Source: Kaistia hirudinis
GTDB taxonomy: Bacteria > Pseudomonadota > Alphaproteobacteria > Rhizobiales > Kaistiaceae
Assembly: GCF_014196455.1 (NCBI RefSeq)
Contig: NZ_JACIDS010000003.1
Span: 248,001-312,000, forward strand
Length of the DNA: 64,000 nt
Direction: 5' to 3'
The translations under genes and the position numbers were made by a program. Below, piece by piece: positions 41,254 to 49,909 of the stretch. Each line of letters begins with the position of its first letter. Positions within the stretch are counted from its first letter, which is position 1. The notes beneath the pieces are model-generated. The model was given only the letters and a program-made list of their open reading frames with translations, ran no database searches and was not told the DNA's origin.

Positions 41254-41268
41254 TGAGTACGATAATCA
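41254..41268. promoter_or_regulatory. RirA-type iron-responsive operator candidate
   Basis: TGA-GTACGATAA-TCA fits the rhizobial iron-responsive operator form TGA-N9-TCA and overlaps the palindrome AATCATGATT (41264-41273). It lies 40 bp before the HugZ-like start codon. The motif is short, so a chance match is possible. Confidence 0.35.
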
Positions 41269-41452
41269 TGATTTTGCGGGGCCGGTCCAGCGGCCAGTTG
41301 GCGTCGGCGGTGGATATCCTGTAGGTTGGACGCCATATTTTCCGCGTATTCCTGCGACCTTAACGCGGTTGCCGGCTCGACCGGTCGGGAATGTCCGATC
41401 GGAAGGGAAAAGGACAGTACAAGCGGACAAACCGTCCTGGAGATGTCACTTC

Positions 41453-42160
41453 ATGCCGACGATTGCCCTCGTCGATGACGATCGCAACATTCTCGCCTCC
41501 GTTTCCATTGCGTTGGAATCGGAAGGCTATCGGGTCCAGACCTATACCGACGGCGCTTCGGCGCTGGACGGTTTCCAGCAGACCTTGCCCGATCTCGCGA
41601 TCCTCGACATCAAGATGCCGCGCATGGACGGGATGGAGCTGCTGCGCCGCCTGCGCCAGCGCACCGACCTGCCGGTCATCTTCCTGACCTCCAAGGATGA
41701 CGAGATCGACGAGCTGTTCGGGCTCAAGATGGGTGCGGACGACTTCATCAAGAAGCCGTTCTCGCAGCGTCTTCTGGTTGAGCGCGTCAAGGCCGTGCTG
41801 CGTCGCTTCCAGCCGCGCGATGCGGCGCCGACGCCCGGCAAGGTGCCGGATGCGGCCAAGAATCTCGATCGCGGCGCGCTGTCGATGGACCAGGAGCGGC
41901 ACACCTGCACCTGGAACGGCCAGCCGGTGACGCTGACCGTGACCGAATTCCTGATTCTCTATGCGCTCGCCCAGCGTCCCGGCGTCGTGAAGAGCCGCAA
42001 TGCGCTGATGGATGCGGCCTATGACGACCAGGTCTATGTCGACGACCGCACCATCGACAGCCACATCAAGCGGCTGCGCAAGAAGTTCAAGGCGGTCGAC
42101 GACGATTTCGACATGATCGAAACGCTCTACGGCGTCGGCTATCGCTTCAAGGAAGCCTGA
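41453..42160 (+). CDS. chvI: Two-component response regulator ChvI
   Basis: 235 residues, an OmpR/PhoB-type regulator. The receiver starts [12 protein letters not shown]; the phospho-acceptor is Asp52 in [13 protein letters not shown]; Thr and Lys are in VIFLTSKDD and FIKKPFSQ. The C-terminal winged helix ends in [14 protein letters not shown] and [12 protein letters not shown] 41453 is chosen over a very long upstream open frame. The cognate kinase gene chvG follows after 44 nt. In rhizobia this pair responds to acidity and envelope stress and is often essential. Confidence 0.95.
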   Translation: MPTIALVDDDRNILASVSIALESEGYRVQTYTDGASALDGFQQTLPDLAILDIKMPRMDGMELLRRLRQRTDLPVIFLTSKDDEIDELFGLKMGADDFIKKPFSQRLLVERVKAVLRRFQPRDAAPTPGKVPDAAKNLDRGALSMDQERHTCTWNGQPVTLTVTEFLILYALAQRPGVVKSRNALMDAAYDDQVYVDDRTIDSHIKRLRKKFKAVDDDFDMIETLYGVGYRFKEA

Positions 42161-42204
42161 GGCAAGGAAACCTGAGGATTGCGATCCGCCACCGGGTGGG
42201 AGGC

Positions 42205-43986
42205 ATGACGGTCAGTCTCGACGAGCAGCTTCCGGCGCGCCCAACCAGGCGTTGGCGGCCCCGGGTGTGGCGCCGCGTCGGCACGCGCATGCTGCGCGCC
42301 ATCGGCCCGCATCTGTTCTCGAGCCTGACGCGCCGCATCGTCGTCCTCAACCTTGCGGCGCTGATCGTCCTCGTCTCGGGCATTCTCTATCTCAACCAGT
42401 TCCGCGCCGGCCTGATCGATGCGCGGCTGGAGAGCCTGCTGACGCAGGGCGAGATCATCGCCGGCGCCGTCGCCGCCTCGGCGAGCGTCGAGACCAACAA
42501 CATCACGATCGATCCCGACAAGCTGCTGGAGCAGCAGGCCGGCGAGAGCCTGTCACCCGGCCTCGGCCAGATCGAGGGTCTCGATTTTCCGATCAATCCC
42601 GAGCGCGTCGCGCCGGTGCTGCGCCGCCTGATCTCCCCGACCCGAACCCGGGCGCGGATCTATGATCGCGACGGCAGCATGATCCTCGATTCCTCGCATC
42701 TCTATTCGCGCGGGCAGGTGCTGCGTTTCGAGCTGCCGACCAATCCCGAGGACGAGCCGGCGCTGTTCGATCGCATCTGGGAATGGGTCAAGATCCACCT
42801 CCAGCGCGACGACCTGCCGATCTATCACGAGCTGTCGGGCCTCAATGGCAAGGGCTATCCCGAGGTGGCGGCCGCGCTCGACGGCAATCCCTCCTCGATC
42901 GTGCGCATCACCGAGCGCGGCGAGCTGATCGTCTCCGTCGCGGTGCCGATCCAGCGCTATCGCTCGGTGCTCGGCGTGCTGCTCCTCTCGACGCAGGGCG
43001 GCGACATCGACCAGATCGTGCATGCCGAGCGCATGGCGATCGTGCGCGTCTTCCTCGTCTCGGCCGCCGTCGTGGTGGTGCTGTCGATCCTGCTCGCCGG
43101 CACGATCGCCGCGCCGCTGCGCCGCCTCGCCGATGCGGCGGACCGCGTGCGCCGCGGCGTCTCCTCGCGCCCGCAGATCCCGGACTATTCGAGCCGCCAG
43201 GACGAGATCGGCCATCTCTCTGTGGCGCTGCGCGAGATGACGCAGTCGCTGTTCAACCGGATCGAGGCGATCGAGAGCTTCGCCGCCGATGTCAGCCACG
43301 AGCTCAAGAACCCGCTGACCTCGCTCCGGAGTGCGGTGGAGACGCTGCCGCTCGCCAAGACCGCGGCATCCAAGGCGCGGCTGACCGAGATCATCCAGCA
43401 CGACGTCCAGCGCCTCAACCGGCTGATCAGCGACATTTCCGACGCCTCCCGCCTCGATGCGGAGCTGGCGCGGCAGGACGCGCTGCCCGTCGATGTCGCC
43501 AAGATCGCGGAGACGGTGGTCGCCATCGCCCGCGAGATCGCCGCGCCCGAAGGGCCGCAGATCAAGCTCGAGATCGCGCGTTCGGACATTCCCGACGCCT
43601 ATGTCGTGCTCGGCCATGACGGCCGCCTCGGCCAGGTCCTCACCAATCTGCTCGACAATGCCCGCTCCTTCACGCCGAAGGAGGGCACGGTCCGCGTCTC
43701 GATCAAGCGCAGCGGCGCTTCCGTCGATGTGGTCGTCGAGGATGACGGGCCGGGCATTCGCGCCGAGCAGGTCGAGCGCATCTTCGAGCGCTTCTATACC
43801 GATCGTCCGGAACAGGAGGCGTTCGGCCAGAATTCCGGCCTCGGCCTCTCCATCTCCAAGCAGATCGTCGAGGCGCATCGCGGCCGCATCTGGGCCGAGA
43901 ACCGGTCCGCGCGCCCCGGCGCCGGCAAGGATGTGCATGGTGCGCGCTTCACGGTCCGCCTGCCGGCCGCCACGGTTGGCGCCTGA
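42205..43986 (+). CDS. chvG: Sensor histidine kinase ChvG
   Basis: 593 residues. Two membrane helices (about 47-70 and 280-305) flank a periplasmic sensor, followed by a HAMP segment (APLRRLADAADRVRRG), the phospho-acceptor His365 in FAADVSHELKNPLTSLRSAVE and an HATPase domain with NLLDNARSFTP, DDGPGI and GLGLSISKQI. ATG 42205 has GGGAGG just upstream. In rhizobia the periplasmic repressor ExoR acts on this kinase; no exoR is in the window. hprK follows after 8 nt. Confidence 0.95.
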   Translation: MTVSLDEQLPARPTRRWRPRVWRRVGTRMLRAIGPHLFSSLTRRIVVLNLAALIVLVSGILYLNQFRAGLIDARLESLLTQGEIIAGAVAASASVETNNITIDPDKLLEQQAGESLSPGLGQIEGLDFPINPERVAPVLRRLISPTRTRARIYDRDGSMILDSSHLYSRGQVLRFELPTNPEDEPALFDRIWEWVKIHLQRDDLPIYHELSGLNGKGYPEVAAALDGNPSSIVRITERGELIVSVAVPIQRYRSVLGVLLLSTQGGDIDQIVHAERMAIVRVFLVSAAVVVVLSILLAGTIAAPLRRLADAADRVRRGVSSRPQIPDYSSRQDEIGHLSVALREMTQSLFNRIEAIESFAADVSHELKNPLTSLRSAVETLPLAKTAASKARLTEIIQHDVQRLNRLISDISDASRLDAELARQDALPVDVAKIAETVVAIAREIAAPEGPQIKLEIARSDIPDAYVVLGHDGRLGQVLTNLLDNARSFTPKEGTVRVSIKRSGASVDVVVEDDGPGIRAEQVERIFERFYTDRPEQEAFGQNSGLGLSISKQIVEAHRGRIWAENRSARPGAGKDVHGARFTVRLPAATVGA

Positions 43987-43994
43987 GGTTCGAG

Positions 43995-44480
43995 ATGAGC
44001 GAAGCCGCCGCCCCGATTCCTGCCCATCCGCGCAATGAGCTGCCGCCGACGATCCATGCCTCCGCCGTTCAGGTCGCGGGGCAGGGCGTGCTGGTGCGGG
44101 GCCCGAGCGGCAGCGGCAAGTCCTCGCTGCTCCTCGCATTGCTCCTCGCCGACCGCACCGGCAACCGCCTCGTCGCCGACGATCGGGTCGTGCTCGCGGT
44201 CGCCGCCGGCCGTCTCCTGGCCGCGCCGCCGGCGGAGCTCGCCGGGCTGATCGAGGTGCGCGGGCAGGGCATCCTGCGCCAGGACCACGTCCCGTCCGCG
44301 GAAATCGCGCTGGTCGTCGATCTCGAACCCGCGGCCGAATGCCCGCGCATGCCGGAGGCCGAGTCGGCTTTCGTCGAGCTGGCGGGCGTCCGCGTCCGGC
44401 GGATCCGCCTGCCGATCGGCCAGGCCGATGGCTGGATGCGGGTCATGGCGGCCGTGCTGTTTGCGCCGGCTGCGATTTAA
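43995..44480 (+). CDS. hprK: HPr kinase/phosphorylase, short alphaproteobacterial form
   Basis: 161 residues, only the catalytic half of the Gram-positive enzyme, as is typical in alphaproteobacteria. Walker A GPSGSGKS is at 36-43; LVADDRVVL and ELAGLIEVRGQGIL follow, the latter being the HprK signature. It phosphorylates the regulatory Ser of HPr. Position between chvG and the EIIA and HPr genes links the envelope-stress kinase with the incomplete PTS. Confidence 0.93.
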   Translation: MSEAAAPIPAHPRNELPPTIHASAVQVAGQGVLVRGPSGSGKSSLLLALLLADRTGNRLVADDRVVLAVAAGRLLAAPPAELAGLIEVRGQGILRQDHVPSAEIALVVDLEPAAECPRMPEAESAFVELAGVRVRRIRLPIGQADGWMRVMAAVLFAPAAI

Positions 44481-44660
44481 GGGTAGCTGAAGAACCATGT
44501 CCCCCAGTTCTGAATTCTTCTTGCGTTGCGGAATCGTTCGGTCAAGATGCGGAGCCGTTCGGCGGGCTGCCATCCGCCCCGCGGCCGGGAGAAGCCGGCT
44601 CCACAGAGCCAATCGACCCGCAGGGCGTCGAGTAACGCGAATAGCAGGTAACCAAAGGGC

Positions 44661-45062
44661 ATGATCGGGCTCGTCCTTGTCACCCACGGCCAACTCGCCA
44701 CCGAGTTTCGCGCCGCCTTGGAGCACGTCGTCGGCCCCCAGAGCCAGATCGAGACCATCGCGATCGGGCCGGAGGACGACATGGAGCGGCGCCGCCAGGA
44801 CATCGTCGAGGCGGTGCAGCACGTCGATGACGGCAGCGGCGTGATTCTCCTCACCGACATGTTCGGCGGCACGCCGTCGAACCTCGCCATCTCCGTCATG
44901 GAGGCGGGGCGCGTCGAGGTGATCGCCGGCGTCAACCTGCCGATGCTGATCAAGCTCGCATCGGTGCGCGCGGAGAAGCCGCTCCAGGCGGCGATCCAGG
45001 GCGCGCAGGAAGCGGGCCGCAAATATATCAATGTCGCGAGCCAGGTCCTCGCGGGCCAGTAG
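44661..45062 (+). CDS. PTS EIIA component, mannose family
   Basis: 133 residues. The phosphorylated His9 is in LVLVTHGQLA; GVILLTDMFGGTPSNLA is the family motif. No EIIB/EIIC transporter lies nearby, so this belongs to the regulatory PTS of alphaproteobacteria (EIIA-Man, HPr, HprK). A 180-bp gap separates it from hprK; I see no gene in that gap. Confidence 0.94.
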   Translation: MIGLVLVTHGQLATEFRAALEHVVGPQSQIETIAIGPEDDMERRRQDIVEAVQHVDDGSGVILLTDMFGGTPSNLAISVMEAGRVEVIAGVNLPMLIKLASVRAEKPLQAAIQGAQEAGRKYINVASQVLAGQ

Positions 45063-45073
45063 ACGGAGCGGGC

Positions 45074-45355
45074 TTGAGCGGAAACGATTTCTCCCGCGAT
45101 CTCGTCATCGTCAATCGCCGCGGCCTGCACGCGCGCGCATCGGCGAAGTTCGTCCAGTGCGCGGACGGATTCAACGCGACGATCACCGTGGCCAAGGACC
45201 AGAACGTGGTCGGCGGCACCTCGATCATGGGTCTGATGATGCTGGCCGCCGGCATCGGCTCGTCGATCCGCGTGACCGCCGAGGGACCCGAAGCCGAGGC
45301 GGCTCTGGCCGCGATCGAGCGCCTCGTCGCCGATCGCTTCGGCGAAGAGGAATAG
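45074..45355 (+). CDS. ptsH: Phosphocarrier protein HPr
   Basis: 93 residues. His19 in NRRGLHARAS is the PEP-dependent phosphorylation site and Ser50 in VVGGTSIMGLMMLAA the HprK site. The start is TTG at 45074 with GGAG 6 nt upstream; no ATG or GTG would give a complete HPr. The rhizobial gene that commonly follows, ahcY, is not present; instead an enolase-like gene converges 10 bp away. Confidence 0.94.
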   Translation: MSGNDFSRDLVIVNRRGLHARASAKFVQCADGFNATITVAKDQNVVGGTSIMGLMMLAAGIGSSIRVTAEGPEAEAALAAIERLVADRFGEEE

Positions 45356-45365
45356 GCCGCCGGCC

Positions 45366-46649
45366 TCAGGCGGAGCGGCCGAGCGCCGCGTGCCCGGCGA
45401 AGACGGCGTCGCGGCCGAGTTCTTCCTCGATCCGCAGCATCTCGTTCCATTTCGCCATGCGCTCGGAGCGCGAAAACGAGCCGACCTTGAACTGGCCGGC
45501 GTCCCAGCCGACGGCGAGATGGCAGATCGTGACGTCTTCGCTTTCGCCGGACCGTGCCGAGACGATCGTCCCGAAGCCAGCGGCCTTGCCGGCGTCGAGC
45601 GCGGCGCGCGTCTCGGTCAGCGTGCCGGCCTGATTCGGCTTGACCAGCACGGCATTGGCGGAATGCGCCGCAGCGGCGGCCTCGACGCGGGCGGCATTGG
45701 TCACGAGGAAATCGTCGCCAATAACCTGGCAAGTCCTGCCGAAACGGCTGGTGAAGGCGATGAAGCCGGCCTCGTCGTCCTCGGCGAGCGGGTCCTCGAT
45801 CGAGAGGATCGGATAGGCGGTGAGCCAGCGGCCGAGCAGCTCGATCATCCCCTCCGTATCCAGCGCGCTGTCGTCGAGGGCGAGGCGATAGCGCCCGCCC
45901 CGACCGAATTCCGAGGCGGCCACGTCGAGCGAGATGCCGATATCGGGCCCCGGCGTGAAGCCGGCATCGAGGATGGCCGCAGTGAGTTCGTCCAGCGCCT
46001 CCTCATTGGTGGCGAAGGCCGGCCAATAGCCGCCCTCGTCGGCGACGCCCTGCAGCTTGCCGGCCCGCTTCATGCGCAGGCCGGTGGCGCGATAGACCTC
46101 GGCGGTCCAGTCGAGTGCCTCGGCGAAGGAAGCGGCGCCGGGCGCCATCAGCATGAAGTCCTGAATGTCGACGCGCCGCGCCGCATGCGCGCCGCCACCG
46201 AAGATTTGGATTTCCGGCACGGGGATGCGCACCGGGCGCCCCTGCGCGAGGTGGCGCCAGAGCGGCACGCCGGCCGCGGCGGCCGCGGCATGGGCGAGCG
46301 CCATGGATGTGGCGATCAGCGCATTGCCACCGAGGCGGCCCTTGTTCGCCGTGCCGTCGAGCGCGATCAGCGCCGCGTCGATCCCGGCCTGGTCGGCGGC
46401 GTCGCGGCCCTTGAGCAGCGTCGCGATCTCGCCATTCACCGACGCGACCGCGCGGGTCACGTCATAGCCGCCAAAGGCGTCGCCGCCATCGCGGAGGTCC
46501 ACCGCCTCGCCGCTGCCCGTCGAGGCGCCGGCCGGGGCGATGGCCCGCCCGATCGCGCCGCCGGAAAGACGGATCTCGGCCTCCACGGTCGGCCGGCCGC
46601 GCGAATCCCAGACCCGCCGGCCGATGACCCCGATGATCTCCGTGCTCAT
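45366..46649 (-). CDS. Enolase-superfamily paralogue with altered active site
   Basis: 427 residues along the full length of enolase. Conserved features: SRGRPTVEAE, PAGASTG, GGGAHA (the loop His), VADEGGY (catalytic Glu), the metal ligands in SLDVAASEF, SIEDPLAEDD and VIGDDFLVT, and the catalytic Lys in LVKPNQAGTLTET. Two key positions differ: Asp164 (VDIQDFM) replaces the Glu of VDIQEFM, and Ala365 (SARSGESED) replaces the His of SHRSGETED that binds substrate. It is therefore unlikely to be the glycolytic enolase. Its start overlaps the stop of an APH-type kinase gene, so the two probably act together. Substrate unknown. Confidence 0.82.
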   Translation of the reverse strand: MSTEIIGVIGRRVWDSRGRPTVEAEIRLSGGAIGRAIAPAGASTGSGEAVDLRDGGDAFGGYDVTRAVASVNGEIATLLKGRDAADQAGIDAALIALDGTANKGRLGGNALIATSMALAHAAAAAAGVPLWRHLAQGRPVRIPVPEIQIFGGGAHAARRVDIQDFMLMAPGAASFAEALDWTAEVYRATGLRMKRAGKLQGVADEGGYWPAFATNEEALDELTAAILDAGFTPGPDIGISLDVAASEFGRGGRYRLALDDSALDTEGMIELLGRWLTAYPILSIEDPLAEDDEAGFIAFTSRFGRTCQVIGDDFLVTNAARVEAAAAAHSANAVLVKPNQAGTLTETRAALDAGKAAGFGTIVSARSGESEDVTICHLAVGWDAGQFKVGSFSRSERMAKWNEMLRIEEELGRDAVFAGHAALGRSA

Positions 46650-47647
46650 GCGGAAAGCTCCCTGTTCCAGGCTACGCGGACCGCGTCGAGGCGCTCCGGC
46701 GGATCGATGAGAAGGCGGGCGGCGACGCGCCGGACATGGTCGCGATCGGCCTCCGCCGTCACATATTCGACCGGCGACTTGCCGTCGACCCGCGCGAGGA
46801 AGAGCCCCGGCAGCAGCCGCGCCGCGCGCCCTTCGAGCGCGTCAGCATCTTCGAACCGCACAGCCTCGAGATAGGCGGCGGCGAGCGCGTCATAGGCGGC
46901 GAGAAACGCCCCGCGCGCCGGCGGCACCCAGAGGCATTTCAGCAGCAGATGGTTGAGGCAGAAGGCGATGTCGAAGGCCGGATCGCCATACCAGGCGCAT
47001 TCGGCATCGAGGAAGACCGGCCCATCGGGCCCGACCAGGATGTTCTTGGGCGAGATGTCGCCATGGACGAGCGCCTTGCGGTTGGCGAGGGTCGCCGCGA
47101 TCAGCGCATTCAGCGCCGGGGCGAGGCCGGGATGCGCCTCGGCCGCGGCGGCGAGATAGGGATCGAGGCGGAGCGCCGAGAAGGTGGCGTCGTCGCCGAA
47201 GCGGCCGGCGATCTCCGGCCGGTTCGCCGTGCCGGCATGGATCGCGGCGAGCCGGCAGCCGACCGCCGCGGCGAAGGCCGGGTCCGCGCGACCGGCCTTC
47301 AGTTCCGCCTTCCAGACGGGATGGTCCTCGGGCGCGAGTAACTCCATGGCGAAGGCGCCGATCTCCGCGTCATGCGCGAGGATGCGCGGCACCGCGCCGG
47401 GGACGAGCGCGCCGGCCGCCGCCAGCCATTCGACCTCATTGGCATTGCGCGAGACCGGCGCCCGCCAGTCGCGGGCGACGCGGAGCTTGGCGAGCGCCCG
47501 CTTGACGGCGAAGCGGCGCCCGCCGGTCTCGACCCGCCAGATGTCCGATGCGACGCCGCCGGTCAGCGGCTCGGCCGAAATCGAAGCGGCGTCCGACGCG
47601 AGGCCCGCACGGACGAGCCACGCGGCGAGGGCCGGATCCAGTTCCAT
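46646..47647 (-). CDS. APH/choline-kinase-fold phosphotransferase, small-molecule kinase
   Basis: 333 residues. N-lobe: [26 protein letters not shown] with the ATP-binding Lys. C-lobe: [18 protein letters not shown] with the catalytic Asp and Asn, and [27 protein letters not shown] with the metal-binding Asp. This resembles sugar, hydroxyl-compound or methylthioribose kinases rather than antibiotic phosphotransferases. ATG 47647 has GGGGGAG 6 nt before it. Translationally coupled (ATGA overlap) with the enolase-like gene and divergent from uxuA across a palindrome. Inferred: makes a phosphorylated substrate for the enolase-like protein. Confidence 0.8.
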   Translation of the reverse strand: MELDPALAAWLVRAGLASDAASISAEPLTGGVASDIWRVETGGRRFAVKRALAKLRVARDWRAPVSRNANEVEWLAAAGALVPGAVPRILAHDAEIGAFAMELLAPEDHPVWKAELKAGRADPAFAAAVGCRLAAIHAGTANRPEIAGRFGDDATFSALRLDPYLAAAAEAHPGLAPALNALIAATLANRKALVHGDISPKNILVGPDGPVFLDAECAWYGDPAFDIAFCLNHLLLKCLWVPPARGAFLAAYDALAAAYLEAVRFEDADALEGRAARLLPGLFLARVDGKSPVEYVTAEADRDHVRRVAARLLIDPPERLDAVRVAWNRELSA

Positions 47648-47663
47648 CAAGCGCTCCCCCAAT

Positions 47664-47673
47664 GATTATAATC
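47664..47673. promoter_or_regulatory. Palindromic operator candidate between kinase gene and uxuA
   Basis: GATTATAATC, a perfect 10-bp palindrome in the 116-bp divergent gap, 17 bp before the kinase start. No adjacent regulator gene. Confidence 0.3.
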
Positions 47674-47763
47674 GTTTCAGGCGCGCTAAAATTCCCGTTG
47701 GATGGGCGCGCCGCTCGGTCTATGCCTATCCGCCGATCGATAGACATCGCGGAGAAAAAGTCC

Positions 47764-48960
47764 ATGGAGCAGTGCTGGCGCTGGTTCGGCCCGGAAGATC
47801 CGGTCACCCTCGACCATGTGAAGCAGGCCGGCGCCACCGGCATCGTCACGGCCCTGCACCATATCTATGACGGCAGGGCGTGGACGATCGACGACGTGCT
47901 CACCCGCAAGGGCATCATCGAGCAGGCGGGGCTGCGCTGGAGCGTCTGCGAATCGATCCCCGTCCCGTCGGAGATCAAGCTCCGCAACGGCGCCTATCGC
48001 GACAGGATCGACGCCTGGAAGACCAGCATGACCAGCCTGGCGCGGGGCGGCATCCAGACGATCTGCTACAATTTCATGCCGGTGGTCGATTGGACGCGCA
48101 CCAATCTCATGTGGAAGCGCCCCTCGGGCGGCTATGCGCTGCGCTTCGACATGGCCGATTTCGTCGCCTATGACGTCCATATCCTGAAGCGGCCGAATGC
48201 GGCGGCGTCCTATTCGGACGAGTTGCTCGCCGAGGCCGGCCGCCGCGTCGCGGCGATGAGCGCCGACGACGAGAACCGGCTCGAGAAGAACATCATCGCC
48301 GGCCTCCCCGGCGGCGAGGATTCCTATACGCGCGAAGGCATCGCCCGGCAGATCGCCCGCTTCGACGGGCTCGGCGACAAGGAGATGCGCGAGCATCTGG
48401 TCGAGTTCCTGAAGGAGGTCGCCCCGCTCGCCGAGGAGCTCGGCGTGCGGCTCGGCATTCATGCCGACGATCCGCCCTTCTCGCTCTTCGGCCTGCCACG
48501 CGTGGTCTCGACGGCCGCCGACGCCCGCCACATCCTCTCCGCGGTGGATGTTCAGGCGAACGGCCTGACGCTGTGCTCGGGCTCCTATGGCGCGCGGCCC
48601 GACAACGACCTGCCGGCCATGGCGAGCGAATTCGGCGCACGGGTCCATTTCGTCCATCTGCGCAATGTGACGCGCGAGGCCGACGGCTCGTTCTTCGAGG
48701 ATGATCACCTCGCCGGCGGCACCAACATGGTCGACCTCATCATCGCGCTGACGCGCGAGGAGCGGCGCCGCAAGGCCGAGGGACGGACGGATTGGGAGAT
48801 CCCGATGCGCCCCGATCATGGCCATCTCCTGGTCGACGACATCGACAAGGTCGAGAAGGGGCTGCGCGTCAATCCGGGCTATTCCTGCATCGGCCGCCTG
48901 AAGGGCCTCGCCGAGCTGCGCGGCGTCATGCAGGCGGTCGACCAGCTCGTTCCGGCCTGA
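47764..48960 (+). CDS. uxuA: Mannonate dehydratase
   Basis: 398 residues, a TIM barrel of the xylose-isomerase-like type that dehydrates D-mannonate to 2-keto-3-deoxygluconate in glucuronate breakdown. Start METS-type [33 protein letters not shown], the middle [23 protein letters not shown] with metal ligands, [10 protein letters not shown] and MRPDHGH are family motifs. ATG 47764 has GGAG 10 nt upstream. No uxaC, uxuB or uronate transporter is adjacent. Divergent from the kinase/enolase-like pair, suggesting a shared sugar-acid theme. Confidence 0.94.
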   Translation: MEQCWRWFGPEDPVTLDHVKQAGATGIVTALHHIYDGRAWTIDDVLTRKGIIEQAGLRWSVCESIPVPSEIKLRNGAYRDRIDAWKTSMTSLARGGIQTICYNFMPVVDWTRTNLMWKRPSGGYALRFDMADFVAYDVHILKRPNAAASYSDELLAEAGRRVAAMSADDENRLEKNIIAGLPGGEDSYTREGIARQIARFDGLGDKEMREHLVEFLKEVAPLAEELGVRLGIHADDPPFSLFGLPRVVSTAADARHILSAVDVQANGLTLCSGSYGARPDNDLPAMASEFGARVHFVHLRNVTREADGSFFEDDHLAGGTNMVDLIIALTREERRRKAEGRTDWEIPMRPDHGHLLVDDIDKVEKGLRVNPGYSCIGRLKGLAELRGVMQAVDQLVPA

Positions 48961-49216
48961 GGCGGAGCGCCTGCGGGCGCGGCGGACACCGGTTCGCGCG
49001 CCGAGGACGCGACCTTGAGATGAGCCCGTTCGGCGCCTCCATGGGGCGTCGGACGGCCTCGCGCCTGCTTCGGTCGGGCGCGACATAATCTCCGGCGGGA
49101 CCGCGGCGCCGCGGCCGACCGAGATTTGTGTTTTATGTGACAGGCCATTGTGAAAGGGCTGTGCGCGGCCGGCGCTTTGCCGGCGCTCCTGTCGTCTCTC
49201 GCCCGCGCGGCTCCCG

Positions 49217-49885
49217 ATGGCCCTCGAAATCCTCTTTCACGTCGGCAATGCGATCACGCTGATCGCCTTCCTCTTCCGCGACCAGATCCAGCTCCGCGCC
49301 GTCATGATCCTGTCCATGGCGCTGCAGGCGCTCTATTACACCTGGCTGCCCGGCGGCCCGCTGTTCGATCCGCTGCTCTGGAAGATCCTGACGATCCTGC
49401 TCAACCTCGTCATGATCGTGCTCATCATGCGCGACCGGTTCGGCTACGACATCGAGGCGGATCTGCGTCCGCTGTTCGAGGCGATCAAGGTGCTCAGCCC
49501 CGGCCAGTTCCGCCGGCTGGCGAAGGTCGCGGCGCGCCGCAGCGGCCCGGTCCAGATCCTGAGCCAGGGCGTCGCGCCGGACGAATTGTTCTATCTGGTG
49601 AAGGGCGAGGCCGAAGTGGTGAAGGACGGCCGTCGCCTCGCGCTCGCGCCCGGCGTCTTTCTCGGCGAGATCGCCTTTCTCTCGGGCGGGACGGCCACGG
49701 CCGACGTCTTCCTGGCCGAAGGCGCGGAGGCCCTCGCCTGGCCGGTCGGCGAACTACGCCAGCTGATGGCGCGCGACGGGCGCATCGAGATCGGCATACG
49801 CGGCGTGCTCAGCCACGACCTCGCGGCGAAGACGGCGAAAAGCCATCTGCCCGCTGCAGAGCCCGTCGCCGCGCCGGCGCCCTGA
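49217..49885 (+). CDS. Popeye-like membrane protein with cyclic-nucleotide-binding domain
   Basis: 222 residues. Three closely spaced membrane helices fill residues 5-72 (LFHVGNAITLIAFLF, AVMILSMALQALYYTWL, ILTILLNLVMIVLIM). A cyclic-nucleotide-binding fold follows: LSPGQFRRLAKVAARRSG, GVAPDELFYLVKGEAEVVKDGRRLALAPGVFLGEIAFLSGGTATADVFLAEG. The phosphate-binding cassette GEIAFLSGGTATA lacks the Arg of classical cAMP receptors. The layout equals that of Popeye-domain proteins. A Pro/Ala tail ends it. No cyclase is adjacent. 256 bp upstream hold no gene. Confidence 0.78.
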   Translation: MALEILFHVGNAITLIAFLFRDQIQLRAVMILSMALQALYYTWLPGGPLFDPLLWKILTILLNLVMIVLIMRDRFGYDIEADLRPLFEAIKVLSPGQFRRLAKVAARRSGPVQILSQGVAPDELFYLVKGEAEVVKDGRRLALAPGVFLGEIAFLSGGTATADVFLAEGAEALAWPVGELRQLMARDGRIEIGIRGVLSHDLAAKTAKSHLPAAEPVAAPAP

Positions 49886-49909
49886 GGCCGGCGTCATGAA
49901 GCGGACGCC

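Noticed and set aside
44481-44660. Possible small gene or RNA between hprK and the EIIA gene
   Set aside because: No frame with a start signal and no convincing secondary structure.
45366-46649. Calling this gene the housekeeping enolase (eno)
   Set aside because: The substrate-binding His is Ala365 and the loop Glu is Asp164, so the glycolytic role is doubtful and no symbol was given.
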